This document shows, piece by piece, positions 30,206 to 38,668 of a stretch of DNA of 64,000 nucleotides. A program made the position numbers and the translations under genes. Source of the DNA: Allolucifera butyrica (GTDB lineage: Bacteria; Bacillota; Negativicutes; Sporomusales; UPPP01). Below the pieces are notes generated by a model that saw only the letters and a program-made list of their open reading frames with translations, searched no databases and was not told where the DNA came from. The stretch covers positions 62,001 through 126,000 of the forward strand of contig NZ_UPPP01000052.1 of assembly GCF_900476375.1 (NCBI RefSeq), written 5' to 3'. The stretch's first letter is position 1, and every line of letters begins with the position of its first letter.

Positions 30206-31486
30206 CTATTCTTCGATCGGCACTATATCTCCCAGGATAAAAACATAAGACAAAATACCGAATAGAATAAGCACACCGGCAATAACAAAACCGGTATTGA
30301 AGGAACCTGTACGGTCAATGAGAACGCCGGTAATGATCGGTGCCAAAACCCCCATTAAATTATTAAAAAAATTCATGATGGCTCCTACTGACCCCACCAT
30401 TCCCTTCGGAGCAATAAGAGCTGGAATCGACCAGCCTACCGGCGCGGAGAATGCCAATCCGCCCAAAGCAATGGACAAGTAGGTAACTTGCAGCGTCGGG
30501 TTCGACGTAGTCGGCTCCAGTAAAATGAATGCGCCAAAGAGCATACCCAGGATAAGTATGGTTTTTCTCACTTTGTTAGGGTCCTTGCCTTTACTGATAA
30601 AGTAATCGACTGCCCAGCCGCCGATTAAAATGTCTGTAATTGTAGCTACAACCCAGGGGATGATGGTATACCAGCCGCCTTTTACCATACTTACATGCAA
30701 TTGCTGCGTCATATAATTAGGCAGCCAGGTTAGAAATAGATAGAAAGAATATCCATAGCACATAAAGCCGATCGTCAGACCCCAGACTTTCCGGTTTTTA
30801 AACAGAACCAGAAGATTGTCCAAAAAGGCCCCGCTGGCCTGCCCCTGAACCTGCGCCCCATTTTTCTCAATATATTCCCGTTCCTCGGAACTAAGTTTCT
30901 CATGTTCCCAGGGCTCACGGTAAAAAATCCAGAAAGCAATGGCAAAAACAAGATTGATAAGACCGGTAACGATAAATGCGCCTTGCCATCCCCAGTTAAG
31001 AATTGCCCAGGTAGACACACCCACACCAATTACATTGGAAAATTTAGCGGCCCCGTCAAAAAGCGAGGTGGCCAAACCACGCTCTGCCAAAGGAAACCAA
31101 TAACCCGTTGCCTTTGAATTTGCCGGAAAAGCCGGCGCTTCCGCAATTCCCAAAATCATCCGCATGATAAAGATGCCCGCAAAACCTCCCAGCAAAGCCG
31201 TAAGCAGCGTTGCAATCGACCAAAGAAGCGTACCGACCCGGTTAACCCACTTTACGCCGGTTTTGTCCAAAATCGCACCAACAGGAATCTGAGCTAAGGT
31301 GTAACTCCAGAAGAAAGCCGAGAACAACATTCCTAACTCGGTGTGACTCCAACCGTATTGCTTAGCCATGTGCTCCCCGGCTACCGAAATGTTCACGCGG
31401 TCGAGATAATTGACAACAGTTCCTGCTCCTAAAAGCAGCCCGATCCCCCATCGCACCTTTCCGGCAGGTTTTTGAGCAATACTCAT
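30206..31486 (-). CDS. MFS transporter, anion:cation symporter (sugar-acid) family
   Basis: 426 residues with 12 helices. GTVVNYLDRVNISVAGEHM and RMILGIAEAPAFPANSKA are characteristic of the ACS branch (ExuT, GudP, DgoT), which imports hexuronates, aldarates or aldonates with protons. The last gene of the operon with an IlvD-type dehydratase, FGGY kinase and KDPG aldolase, so gluconate or a related aldonate is the likely cargo. ATG follows GAGGGGGATTTATT; the 85-nt gap to the aldolase gene holds no gene. Confidence 0.9.
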   Translation of the reverse strand: MSIAQKPAGKVRWGIGLLLGAGTVVNYLDRVNISVAGEHMAKQYGWSHTELGMLFSAFFWSYTLAQIPVGAILDKTGVKWVNRVGTLLWSIATLLTALLGGFAGIFIMRMILGIAEAPAFPANSKATGYWFPLAERGLATSLFDGAAKFSNVIGVGVSTWAILNWGWQGAFIVTGLINLVFAIAFWIFYREPWEHEKLSSEEREYIEKNGAQVQGQASGAFLDNLLVLFKNRKVWGLTIGFMCYGYSFYLFLTWLPNYMTQQLHVSMVKGGWYTIIPWVVATITDILIGGWAVDYFISKGKDPNKVRKTILILGMLFGAFILLEPTTSNPTLQVTYLSIALGGLAFSAPVGWSIPALIAPKGMVGSVGAIMNFFNNLMGVLAPIITGVLIDRTGSFNTGFVIAGVLILFGILSYVFILGDIVPIEE

Positions 31487-31571
31487 AATAAATCCCCCTC
31501 ATATATTTTTGGCGTCTCCTAAGTAGAAAACGCAAGGAACCCAACTTTAGAGCTCTGCCTCTTTCCGGCCT

Positions 31572-32213
31572 CTATTTTCTGGCTGCAGCAATCGCCGCAA
31601 CAAATTGTTTTGCTTTGGCGGTAATGGAAGCGTAATCCCCTGTCTTAGCCCCTGCGGTAAGACTTCCCCCCACACCGACGGCCACACAGCCGGCTTTTAT
31701 CCAGTCACCCACATTATCCAGGGTAACTCCCCCGGTGGGCATAACCTTCGCTTGCGGCAATGGTCCTTTCAAAGCTTTTACAAAGCCGGGTCCCAGTAAT
31801 TCTCCCGGAAAAAGTTTTACAATATCCGCGCCCGCCTCCATGCTTGCCACAACGTCCCGGATGGTCATTACCCCCGGCATAACCGGAACACGGTAACGGT
31901 TACAGAGTCTTACCGTTTCAACATCGAGGGCAGGCGACACAACATATTGAGCGCCATTAAGGATAGCAATCCGGGCGGTTTGTGCATCGAGGACCGTCCC
32001 GGCCCCTAATAAAATTTCTTTTTCGTCATAACGCTGCGCCAACTCCCGGATGATGTCTTGTGCTCCCGGGACCGTGAAAGTAATTTCAACAGCGGCAGCT
32101 CCCCCGGCTATACAAGCCTCGGTAATTTTACGGCCTTGCTCCTTTGATTCGGCCCTGACAACAGCAACCAGGCCGGCCTCACAAATCCGCTGAATAATCT
32201 TTTCCTTCTCCAC
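31572..32213 (-). CDS. eda: KDPG/KHG aldolase
   Basis: 213 residues, a TIM-barrel class I aldolase that splits 2-keto-3-deoxy-6-phosphogluconate into pyruvate and glyceraldehyde-3-phosphate. Visible motifs: VAVVRAES, AVEITFTVPGA, LLGAGTVLD, and the Schiff-base Lys in ADIVKLFPGE. Length is normal. The start is GTG at 32213 with AAGGTGG upstream. It lies 21 nt after the kinase gene. With that kinase and the dehydratase it completes an Entner-Doudoroff route. Confidence 0.94.
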   Translation of the reverse strand: MEKEKIIQRICEAGLVAVVRAESKEQGRKITEACIAGGAAAVEITFTVPGAQDIIRELAQRYDEKEILLGAGTVLDAQTARIAILNGAQYVVSPALDVETVRLCNRYRVPVMPGVMTIRDVVASMEAGADIVKLFPGELLGPGFVKALKGPLPQAKVMPTGGVTLDNVGDWIKAGCVAVGVGGSLTAGAKTGDYASITAKAKQFVAAIAAARK

Positions 32214-32234
32214 ATTTCCACCTTCTTGTTTTTT

Positions 32235-33773
32235 TTAGCTCCAGGCGCGCTGAATTTCGGCTATTTCCTCAAATTCTTTCTGTAAATTCCAATATATGCG
32301 TTCGTAAATTCCAAACAGCTTCTGATACCGGTCATGATTGGTCTCATCGGGATAATACCGCTCTTTAATATTGATCAGATCATTTACCTCTTTAATGCTG
32401 TCAATGATCCCTAAGGCAAACATTCCCAGTATGGCCGCCCCAAACGCCGCTCCTTCCGGTTCCCCGGGAACAGTAATGATGCGGCCAAATACGTCGGCCA
32501 TGATTTGGACCCACAAGCGGGAACGGGTAAAACTGCCGCTGACGCGGACTTCGTTCGACTTGCCGGCCACTTCTTCCAAAGCCCGGAAAACGCTGAACAT
32601 GCGGTAAACGATGCCTTCCATCGTAGCCCGTATCAAATGGCGCTTGCCGTGATTCAAGTTGAGGCCGAACAAAACGCCGCGGGCATTGGCATTATAATAG
32701 GGCGCCCGTTCTCCGGCCAAAAACGGCAGCATGATCAGTCCGTCGGAGCCGGCCGGTTTTTGTTCGGCATATTTGCCTAACAATTCATAAACATCCAGCC
32801 CCAGTTTTGCCGCTACCTGCTGCTCCGTGGCGGCAAATTTATCCCGAGTCCAGCGAAAAGCAATTCCGCCGTTGTTAATTGCGCCGCCAAGCACCCAATA
32901 GTCTTCCGTTAAATTGTAGCACCAGGTACGGCCCTTTTCGTCAATCTGCGGCCTGTCCGTAATGATCCGCAAGGCGCCGCTGGTGCCGATCATTGCTGTA
33001 ACCTGCCCGGGATTCACTGAGCCGGAGCCGACATTAGAAAGAACGCCGTCACTGGCGCCGACAATTAAGGCAATGCCGGCGGGAACCTCTAATTGAGCCG
33101 CCATTTCAGCCTGCATTCCCCATTCCACATGGGTAGTCGGAACCACAACCGACAATTTTTCCGCATCAATTTGCAGCATCGCCAACAGGTCCGGGTCCCA
33201 GGCCTGCGTATTAATATTGTACATTGCCGTCGTCGTGGCAATCGATTTATCCACAAGGTATTTGCCGCAGAGACGGAAAAAAATATATTCTTTAATACCA
33301 ACGAATTTGGCTGTCCGGGCAAAAATTTCCGGCTGCTCCTCCCGGAACCACATTACTTTATAGAGGGGATACATAGGATGAACCGGACAGCCGGTTTTAT
33401 TGTAGATTTGGCCTGCATCCCGGCCGAGTTTAATTTCATCGGCAAATTTATGACTTCTTGAGTCGGCCCAGATCAGCATCCGGTACAAAGGCGTGCCTGC
33501 CGCATCAACTGGAATCACGCTGTGCATTACTGAACTAAAGCAAATTCCGCCTAATTGTTCCCCTTGTAAACCGGCTTGCAAGGCAGCAGCCCGGGTCACT
33601 TTTACGAATGCCTGGAAAATCTCCTCCGGATCCTGTTCCGCCCACGCCGCATGCGGTGTATACAACGGATACTCCGCCGCCTGGCTGGCCAATATTGTCC
33701 CGTCATTACGATAAATGACGGCACGGCAGCCAGTTGTTCCGATATCAACCCCCATGATAGCCTGGTGCTTCAT
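32235..33773 (-). CDS. gntK: FGGY-family carbohydrate kinase, probable gluconokinase
   Basis: About 512 residues with the actin-fold start IMGVDIGTTGCRAVIYRNDG, the middle motif IGASDGVLSNVGSGSV, and the second ATPase half with TSGALR and the FGGY-type GAAFGAAILG near the end. Overall resemblance is to the Bacillus-type FGGY gluconokinase. The operon (dehydratase, KDPG aldolase, sugar-acid transporter, RpiR regulator) agrees with gluconate. ATG at 33773 (MKHQAIMGVD) has GAGGAG upstream; the frame is open five codons further with no site. Confidence 0.85.
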   Translation of the reverse strand: MKHQAIMGVDIGTTGCRAVIYRNDGTILASQAAEYPLYTPHAAWAEQDPEEIFQAFVKVTRAAALQAGLQGEQLGGICFSSVMHSVIPVDAAGTPLYRMLIWADSRSHKFADEIKLGRDAGQIYNKTGCPVHPMYPLYKVMWFREEQPEIFARTAKFVGIKEYIFFRLCGKYLVDKSIATTTAMYNINTQAWDPDLLAMLQIDAEKLSVVVPTTHVEWGMQAEMAAQLEVPAGIALIVGASDGVLSNVGSGSVNPGQVTAMIGTSGALRIITDRPQIDEKGRTWCYNLTEDYWVLGGAINNGGIAFRWTRDKFAATEQQVAAKLGLDVYELLGKYAEQKPAGSDGLIMLPFLAGERAPYYNANARGVLFGLNLNHGKRHLIRATMEGIVYRMFSVFRALEEVAGKSNEVRVSGSFTRSRLWVQIMADVFGRIITVPGEPEGAAFGAAILGMFALGIIDSIKEVNDLINIKERYYPDETNHDRYQKLFGIYERIYWNLQKEFEEIAEIQRAWS

Positions 33774-33829
33774 ACAAAAACTCCTCACTTCTACGATTTA
33801 TTGTCAGCCCAAAATCCCCTTGCCAACCA

Positions 33830-35473
33830 TTATCCGTTTAACTTCCGGACAGCTCCGTTAGCTGCTGAAGTCGTATTCCTGCCATATAGCGTAAGAAAAT
33901 CGCTTTTTACATCCGGTCCGGACCGTTTACCGGCATTGTCGCGGCGTTGTTTTAAAGCCTCTTCACTGATATGCCAGTTAAGTAAACGCTGCTGGATATC
34001 AATTTCTATCAAATCACCCGGTTCAACGAAGGCGATCGGACCATTGTCCGCCGCTTCCGGCGATAAATAACCAACAGACAGTCCTGCCGATGCTCCCGAA
34101 AACCGTCCATCCGTAATTACCGCCACGCGATTAAACCTCGCAACAACCTCTGTGGTCCGGTGCATCTCCCGCATGCCCGGTCCCCCTTTCGGCCCCTCGT
34201 TACGAATTATAATCACATCCCCTTCCTGAACCTGCCCGTCTTCTACAGCCTTGATACATTCTTCCTCCGTTTCAAAGACTCGAGCCGGCCCGGAAAATCT
34301 CCACAGCTCAGCCGGAACGGCGGAGCTTTTCACGATAGCGCCGTCCGGCGCCAGATTCCCGGTTAAAACGGCGATCCCGCCTTCCGGCGCGAAAGGCGCC
34401 CCGAACGGTTTAATAATCTCGCCGTCTGCCGGCGGTGCAGCCGCAATCATTTCATAAAGATTTTTGCCGTCTACCGTCATCCCGTCATGCATCACCGGTA
34501 GAAGCTCCTTCATTATGGCTGGCACACCGCCAACCGGGGCAAGGTCGGCTACCGTATAGTCCCTGCTGTTGGGAGCCACCCGGACTATTAAAGGAGTTTC
34601 CCGGCTGATCCGGTCAAAATCATTATAAGTTACGTTCAGTCCGCATTCGTGCGCAATTGCCGGCAAATGCAATACCGAATTGAGCGAGCCCCCTATGCCG
34701 GCTACTAAGGCAATCGCATTGTAGAAACAAGGCAGCGTCATAATGTTTCTCGGCTTAATGCCCTGTTCCAGGAGCCGCATCACTGCAACACCACTTTGAT
34801 AGGCCATTGCTTCTTTCCGCTTATCCAGGGCAGGTATGGCAGCCGTCCCGGATAAACTCATTCCTAACGCTTCGGCAATTAAACACATCGTATTCGCTGT
34901 TCCTAAGAAGGGACAAACTCCGGCACTTGGGTAATAGGCTACCGTTGCATCAAACAATTTTTCCTCCGGAATTTCTCCCCGCAAAAATTGCTGCCGCGCC
35001 GCTTTGGATTCCCAGGGTTTTATTTGATTCACCATCGGGCCGCCCGTTACTACAATGGACGGAATGTTTATTCTCGCTGCCGCCATCAGCAGGGCAGGCA
35101 CAATTTTGTCACAGGAACCTAACAGCACCATGCCGTCAAAAATACCGTGCCCGTGGATCATTGCTTCCACGGAATCAGCAATCAATTCCCGGCTGGGAAG
35201 AGAATATCGCATTCCGCCATGCCCCTGGGCAATCCCGTCACAAATAGCGACTGTATTGAATTCCAGCGGCTGTCCGCCGGAAGCCCGGATTCCCCTTTTT
35301 ACCTCTTCCGCTAAATGGCGCAGGTGGCAATGTCCCGGAACAATTTCATTCCAGGTGTTAACAACAGCTATAATGGGTTTCTCCAAATCGCGATATTTTA
35401 TTCCGCACGAACCAAGATGCCCTTTGGCTATGGCCCGTTGGTAAGCAGGCAAATTCGCTATCGCTTTCGTCAC
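33830..35473 (-). CDS. ilvD: IlvD/Edd-family dehydratase, probable sugar-acid or 6-phosphogluconate dehydratase
   Basis: About 547 residues. The iron-sulfur and active-site motifs are present: NEIVPGHCHL, ICDGIAQGHGGMRYSLPSRE, LLGSCDKIVPALLMAAARIN, GVCPFLGTANTM and, toward the C-terminus, TDGRFSGASAGLSVGYLSPE. By length it is IlvD-like (Edd is ~600). In context it probably replaces Edd by dehydrating 6-phosphogluconate, or dehydrates gluconate directly, rather than making branched-chain amino acids; no other ilv gene is nearby. The GTG start at 35473 has AAGGAG 8 nt upstream; 20 upstream codons cover the operator palindrome and are not coding. Confidence 0.88.
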   Translation of the reverse strand: MTKAIANLPAYQRAIAKGHLGSCGIKYRDLEKPIIAVVNTWNEIVPGHCHLRHLAEEVKRGIRASGGQPLEFNTVAICDGIAQGHGGMRYSLPSRELIADSVEAMIHGHGIFDGMVLLGSCDKIVPALLMAAARINIPSIVVTGGPMVNQIKPWESKAARQQFLRGEIPEEKLFDATVAYYPSAGVCPFLGTANTMCLIAEALGMSLSGTAAIPALDKRKEAMAYQSGVAVMRLLEQGIKPRNIMTLPCFYNAIALVAGIGGSLNSVLHLPAIAHECGLNVTYNDFDRISRETPLIVRVAPNSRDYTVADLAPVGGVPAIMKELLPVMHDGMTVDGKNLYEMIAAAPPADGEIIKPFGAPFAPEGGIAVLTGNLAPDGAIVKSSAVPAELWRFSGPARVFETEEECIKAVEDGQVQEGDVIIIRNEGPKGGPGMREMHRTTEVVARFNRVAVITDGRFSGASAGLSVGYLSPEAADNGPIAFVEPGDLIEIDIQQRLLNWHISEEALKQRRDNAGKRSGPDVKSDFLTLYGRNTTSAANGAVRKLNG

Positions 35474-35505
35474 AGTTTTACTCCTTTTGATTTTTATTTC
35501 AAACG

Positions 35506-35544
35506 TATAATAAAAATTGAAAATAATTTTCAATTTTTATTATA
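35506..35544. promoter_or_regulatory. 39-bp perfect palindrome, likely RpiR operator
   Basis: Two 19-bp arms around one central base, of the form TATAATAAAAATTG..CAATTTTTATTATA with core TTGAAAATAATTTTCAA. It lies 33 nt upstream of the dehydratase start, in the gap to the divergent rpiR gene. Confidence 0.75.
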
Positions 35545-35658
35545 CTGGCCCCTACTCTTTTTTGCAAGAATTTTTAATATTTTTCTAATTTCATTATTTT
35601 CATTCAAACTCACTTGCGCAGTCCTCTGTGACTCGCCGTTTTGCAATTACCGCTTTCA

Positions 35659-35688
35659 TTGCAAATTCCGGTTAATTTTTGTTACAAT
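35659..35688 (+). promoter_or_regulatory. Probable promoter of the rpiR-type gene
   Basis: TTGCAA (35659-35664) and TACAAT (35683-35688) with an 18-nt spacer, about 40 nt before the start codon. Confidence 0.55.
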
Positions 35689-35728
35689 AAACACAAGAGA
35701 TTAATTTATAATTCGCATGGAGGCCCTT

Positions 35729-36589
35729 ATGTCCGATAATCAACCTTCCACATCCTGTCTGCCTATAGTGCGCAGCATGTATACCGGTCTGACGAAAGCC
35801 GAGCAAAAAATTGCCGACTACCTATTACAAAATCCGGCGGAAGTTATTCATATGAGCATTTCCGAACTGGCCGAGGCATCCCAAAGTGCAGAGGCAACCA
35901 TTTTCCGTTTATCCCGCAAACTTGGCTTCGTAGGGTTTCAGGGTCTAAAAATCGCGCTCGCCGGTGATATCTTTTCTCCCTTGGAATCGGTTTACCAGGA
36001 AGTTGCTGCGAATGATTCCGTTGAAATATACGCGGGCAAAATTTTTAATACGATTAATGAGGGGCTGCAGGATACCTTAAAAATACTCGATTTCTCCGCT
36101 TTGGAAAAAGCGATTGGCGCGCTCGCCGCCGCCAACCGGATTGAAGTCTACGGCTCGGGAGGGTCGGCGGTTATTGCGGCGGACATTGAGCACCGATTTA
36201 TGCGTTTTGGTATACCCATACGTTCCTATGCGGACCCGCATCTGCAGCTGGCTTCGGCGGCCTTGCTTCAGCCCGGCGACGCAGTTATAGCCATATCGCA
36301 CACCGGCGCCAACATCGACGTGTTGAACACCCTTGAAGTCGCCAAAAAAAGTCAGGCTACAATCATCGCCATAACGAGCTATATGAAATCACCCGTAACC
36401 AAAGTCGCCGATATTAATCTGCATGGGATGGCGCGGGAAATCAGTTACCGTTCGGAAGCTATGGCTTCCCGTTTAATTCATTTGGCAATTGTAGACCTTC
36501 TCTACACCGGCATTATGCTAAAACACCCCGACAGACTAATTGCCAATATGAATAAAGTCCGCCGTGCCATATCCAGCCGCAGACTTTGA
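35729..36589 (+). CDS. RpiR-family transcriptional regulator (HTH + SIS)
   Basis: About 286 residues. The N-terminal HTH_6 domain reads LTKAEQKIADYLLQNPAEV and SISELAEASQSAEATIFRLSRKLG (split here). The C-terminal SIS domain has RIEVYGSGGSAVIAADIEHR and AVIAISHTGANIDVL, which bind sugar phosphates. It is divergent from the gluconate operon, so 6-phosphogluconate or KDPG is the expected effector (inference). ATG at 35729 follows GGAGGCCCTT; an earlier in-frame ATG at 35717 lies in front of that site. Confidence 0.93.
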   Translation: MSDNQPSTSCLPIVRSMYTGLTKAEQKIADYLLQNPAEVIHMSISELAEASQSAEATIFRLSRKLGFVGFQGLKIALAGDIFSPLESVYQEVAANDSVEIYAGKIFNTINEGLQDTLKILDFSALEKAIGALAAANRIEVYGSGGSAVIAADIEHRFMRFGIPIRSYADPHLQLASAALLQPGDAVIAISHTGANIDVLNTLEVAKKSQATIIAITSYMKSPVTKVADINLHGMAREISYRSEAMASRLIHLAIVDLLYTGIMLKHPDRLIANMNKVRRAISSRRL

Positions 36590-36670
36590 TCTTTCGGTCC
36601 ATGCGCAGGGCTTAGGGCGCAAAAGACCCCATCTAAAAAAACATTCGCTCAGACAGAAGGATCGTCTTAG
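36590..36670. repeat. Repeat family B, copy 4 (head missing)
   Basis: TTTCGGTCCATGCGCAGGGC and TTAGGGCGCAAAAGACC match the tail of the other B copies, but the initial ACCGC arm is absent. It begins directly at the rpiR stop codon. Confidence 0.5.
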
Positions 36671-36675
36671 TTGCC

Positions 36676-36733
36676 AGGAACAAACAAAAACGGAATGACT
36701 GAAAATCCCAGTTATCCCGTTTTTGTTTGCGAG
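36676..36733 (-). terminator. Terminator of the 56-aa gene
   Basis: CAAACAAAAACGG and CCGTTTTTGTTTG pair, with an inner ACTG/CAGT stem, directly after the stop codon on the minus strand. Confidence 0.75.
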
Positions 36734-36736
36734 AAA

Positions 36737-36907
36737 TTATGCCCCTTCTTCCCGATTGGACTCAGCAGCAAGACAGCGAATGGCCAGCTCCTGATATATC
36801 TTGCAGGCTTCCGAATTCATTCCCCCCATGGCAGAAATACATTTATCATCCAGTACCTCATAATAATCACAAACCTCTCCACTAAATTCCCAGGCATCCT
36901 CTACCAT
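36737..36907 (-). CDS. Small acidic protein of unknown function (56 aa)
   Basis: ATG at 36907 follows AAGGAGGATGCT and the frame ends at 36737 just before a terminator. It begins MVEDAWEFSGEVCDYYEVLD and has four cysteines (DYYEVLDDKC, EACKIYQELAIRC), net negative charge and no hydrophobic helix. A strong ribosome site plus terminator make it a credible gene. I recognise no family. Confidence 0.6.
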   Translation of the reverse strand: MVEDAWEFSGEVCDYYEVLDDKCISAMGGMNSEACKIYQELAIRCLAAESNREEGA

Positions 36908-37101
36908 AGCATCCTCCTTAAAATAAATTATCTATTCAATAATAATTAATTTCCATATAAATTATAACAACTCATTTTATTCAAAGCAAGCTTTGCCGTT
37001 ATTTATTCGTTTCAGGCAGCAGCTCTTTAAACGCATACTATAATTTGGCTTGTTTTTTAATTTTCCCGCTATACATACTACCTATTGAGGAGGTGTTGTT
37101 T

Positions 37102-37257
37102 ATGTTTGAAAAACATTGCGACCGACAGCATAAACACATGGGTATAATGGGTTTGGCACTGTTATCGACAGCCATGACGCTTCCTTTGATTTACTATGCC
37201 ATGGACATTGCCCATTCCCTGCGCTCTATAGCACAGAATGAAAATGACGTGCCGTAG
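37102..37257 (+). CDS. Small single-span membrane protein (51 aa)
   Basis: ATG at 37102 follows GGAGGTGTTGTTT. The product starts MFEKHCDRQHKHMGIMG and has one hydrophobic helix (GLALLSTAMTLPLIYYAM) with a His/Cys-containing N-terminal tail. A terminator follows 10 nt later. The frame is open 19 codons further upstream, before the ribosome site, which is not used. Function unknown. Confidence 0.55.
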   Translation: MFEKHCDRQHKHMGIMGLALLSTAMTLPLIYYAMDIAHSLRSIAQNENDVP

Positions 37258-37267
37258 TCTCCTCTAA

Positions 37268-37296
37268 AAAACCCGTCCGTAAATTCGGACGGGTTT
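37268..37296. terminator. Bidirectional terminator
   Basis: AAACCCGTCCG and CGGACGGGTTT form an 11-bp stem between convergent genes. Confidence 0.85.
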
Positions 37297-37315
37297 AATT
37301 TGGTCTTTCTTATCT

Positions 37316-38668
37316 TTAATAATAGATATCGGTAATCATTGCCACCGTATCTTCGAGAATCCCCAGGTCCTCCAACAGTTGCAATACACCGTACCGTTCC
37401 CGGATATCCTTGGCGGTGATAAGACTCAGCCGGAAGGATTCCCGGTCCAGTTTCAGGTCCGCCGGAGCAAGAGTTGACCCTGCCCTTGCCATCGTCTCCC
37501 GGTAAAACTGCGGGGAAGGCATCGCTAAAAACACGTTTTTTCTAAGCAGCTCCCACTTTCCCCGGATATGTTGTGCATTTTTTTCCCGCACCGCTTCTTC
37601 AAAAGAAAGATAGGCTTCCTTTCTCCGCATGATTTCCGGTGCCACATCGCCAAACAACTGCACCAGATTCTTGGCCCACTTTTCCCGCGTAACGGCCTGG
37701 TATTTTTTTGCCCGCAGGACTTCATCAATGTTTAGTTCTGCCAGGTATTGATAAATATGAAGAATAATCTCCGTGCCGATGGCCACTTGATTGCCATGCA
37801 GGTGTGTTTCCCGGCCGTGCATCAGTCCCAGCATTTCCCAGTCATGGGATAACAGATGCTCCGAGCCGGAAGCCGGCCGGGAACTTCCGGTCATACCAAT
37901 GCACATTCCCGATAAAACCAAACCCTCAATGATATTGCCGATGGCCGCCGTACTTCGCTCCTTAATACCCGCTGCCGAGGAAACGCACTTTTCAATCGCC
38001 TTTTCAACCAATTCCACCGTTGTTTCACAATAATATTCGCCATACAAAAGATTCGCCATCTTCCAGTCGGCCAATGCCGTATACTTACCGATAATATCAC
38101 CAAGTCCGGCATGCAGCATATGCAGGGGCGCCTTTTTCATCACCGCAATATCGGCAACGATGGCATACGGATAAACGGCTGGATAGGTCACTTTTACCCC
38201 ATTTACAATAAGCGGGGAAACCATCGAGGCATAACCATCCATAGATGGCGCTGTACAAACAATAATATAAGGAATTTTGGTTTTCCAGCTCACGTACCGG
38301 GTCAGGTCGTTCAACGTTCCCGAACCGACGGCAACCATGGCCGTCGTACTGGAATTCACTGCTTCTTCCAGACGATGAACCGCCTTTTCATCGGGAACAA
38401 GATGCTTGTCGGGAAAGATTACTTTTTGTAGACGGAAAGCTTGGCTGAGAATGGCTTCAACTTCCTTTCCTCCTGCCTCATAGGTGTTGACGTCGGCAAC
38501 AAGCAATACCGTGTCATTGGCAAAAGACTGCAACGGCTCGGTAACGGCCGCAAGAATATTGCTGCCAATCCGTACATTTTCTATGTCGACAGTATGAGTT
38601 TTACCGCAGGAACAGGGAAACTTCAGCTTGGTCATCTCTGCTGCCGTCCGTTGTAACAATTCATTCAT
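37316..38668 (-). CDS. egsA: sn-glycerol-1-phosphate dehydrogenase (EgsA/AraM family)
   Basis: 450 residues of the iron-alcohol-dehydrogenase fold. NAD binding: VAVGSGTLNDLTRY and CTAPSMDGYAS. Metal ligands: the Asp in HAGLGDIIGKYTALADWK, and His residues in ASGSEHLLSHDWE and GRETHLHGNQVAIGT. It reduces dihydroxyacetone phosphate to glycerol-1-phosphate. The start overlaps the upstream phosphatase gene by 4 nt (ATGA). A Cys-rich N-terminus (FPCSCGKTH) is typical of the bacterial group. It is the last gene of a PTS operon. Confidence 0.93.
   Translation of the reverse strand: MNELLQRTAAEMTKLKFPCSCGKTHTVDIENVRIGSNILAAVTEPLQSFANDTVLLVADVNTYEAGGKEVEAILSQAFRLQKVIFPDKHLVPDEKAVHRLEEAVNSSTTAMVAVGSGTLNDLTRYVSWKTKIPYIIVCTAPSMDGYASMVSPLIVNGVKVTYPAVYPYAIVADIAVMKKAPLHMLHAGLGDIIGKYTALADWKMANLLYGEYYCETTVELVEKAIEKCVSSAAGIKERSTAAIGNIIEGLVLSGMCIGMTGSSRPASGSEHLLSHDWEMLGLMHGRETHLHGNQVAIGTEIILHIYQYLAELNIDEVLRAKKYQAVTREKWAKNLVQLFGDVAPEIMRRKEAYLSFEEAVREKNAQHIRGKWELLRKNVFLAMPSPQFYRETMARAGSTLAPADLKLDRESFRLSLITAKDIRERYGVLQLLEDLGILEDTVAMITDIYY

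Noticed and set aside
33830-35473. Plain annotation as valine/isoleucine-pathway dihydroxy-acid dehydratase
   Set aside because: The family match is real, but the operon is for sugar acids; I kept the family name and changed the proposed role.
36671-36949. 92-codon plus-strand frame after rpiR
   Set aside because: It is antisense to the 56-aa gene, which has a strong ribosome site and a terminator.
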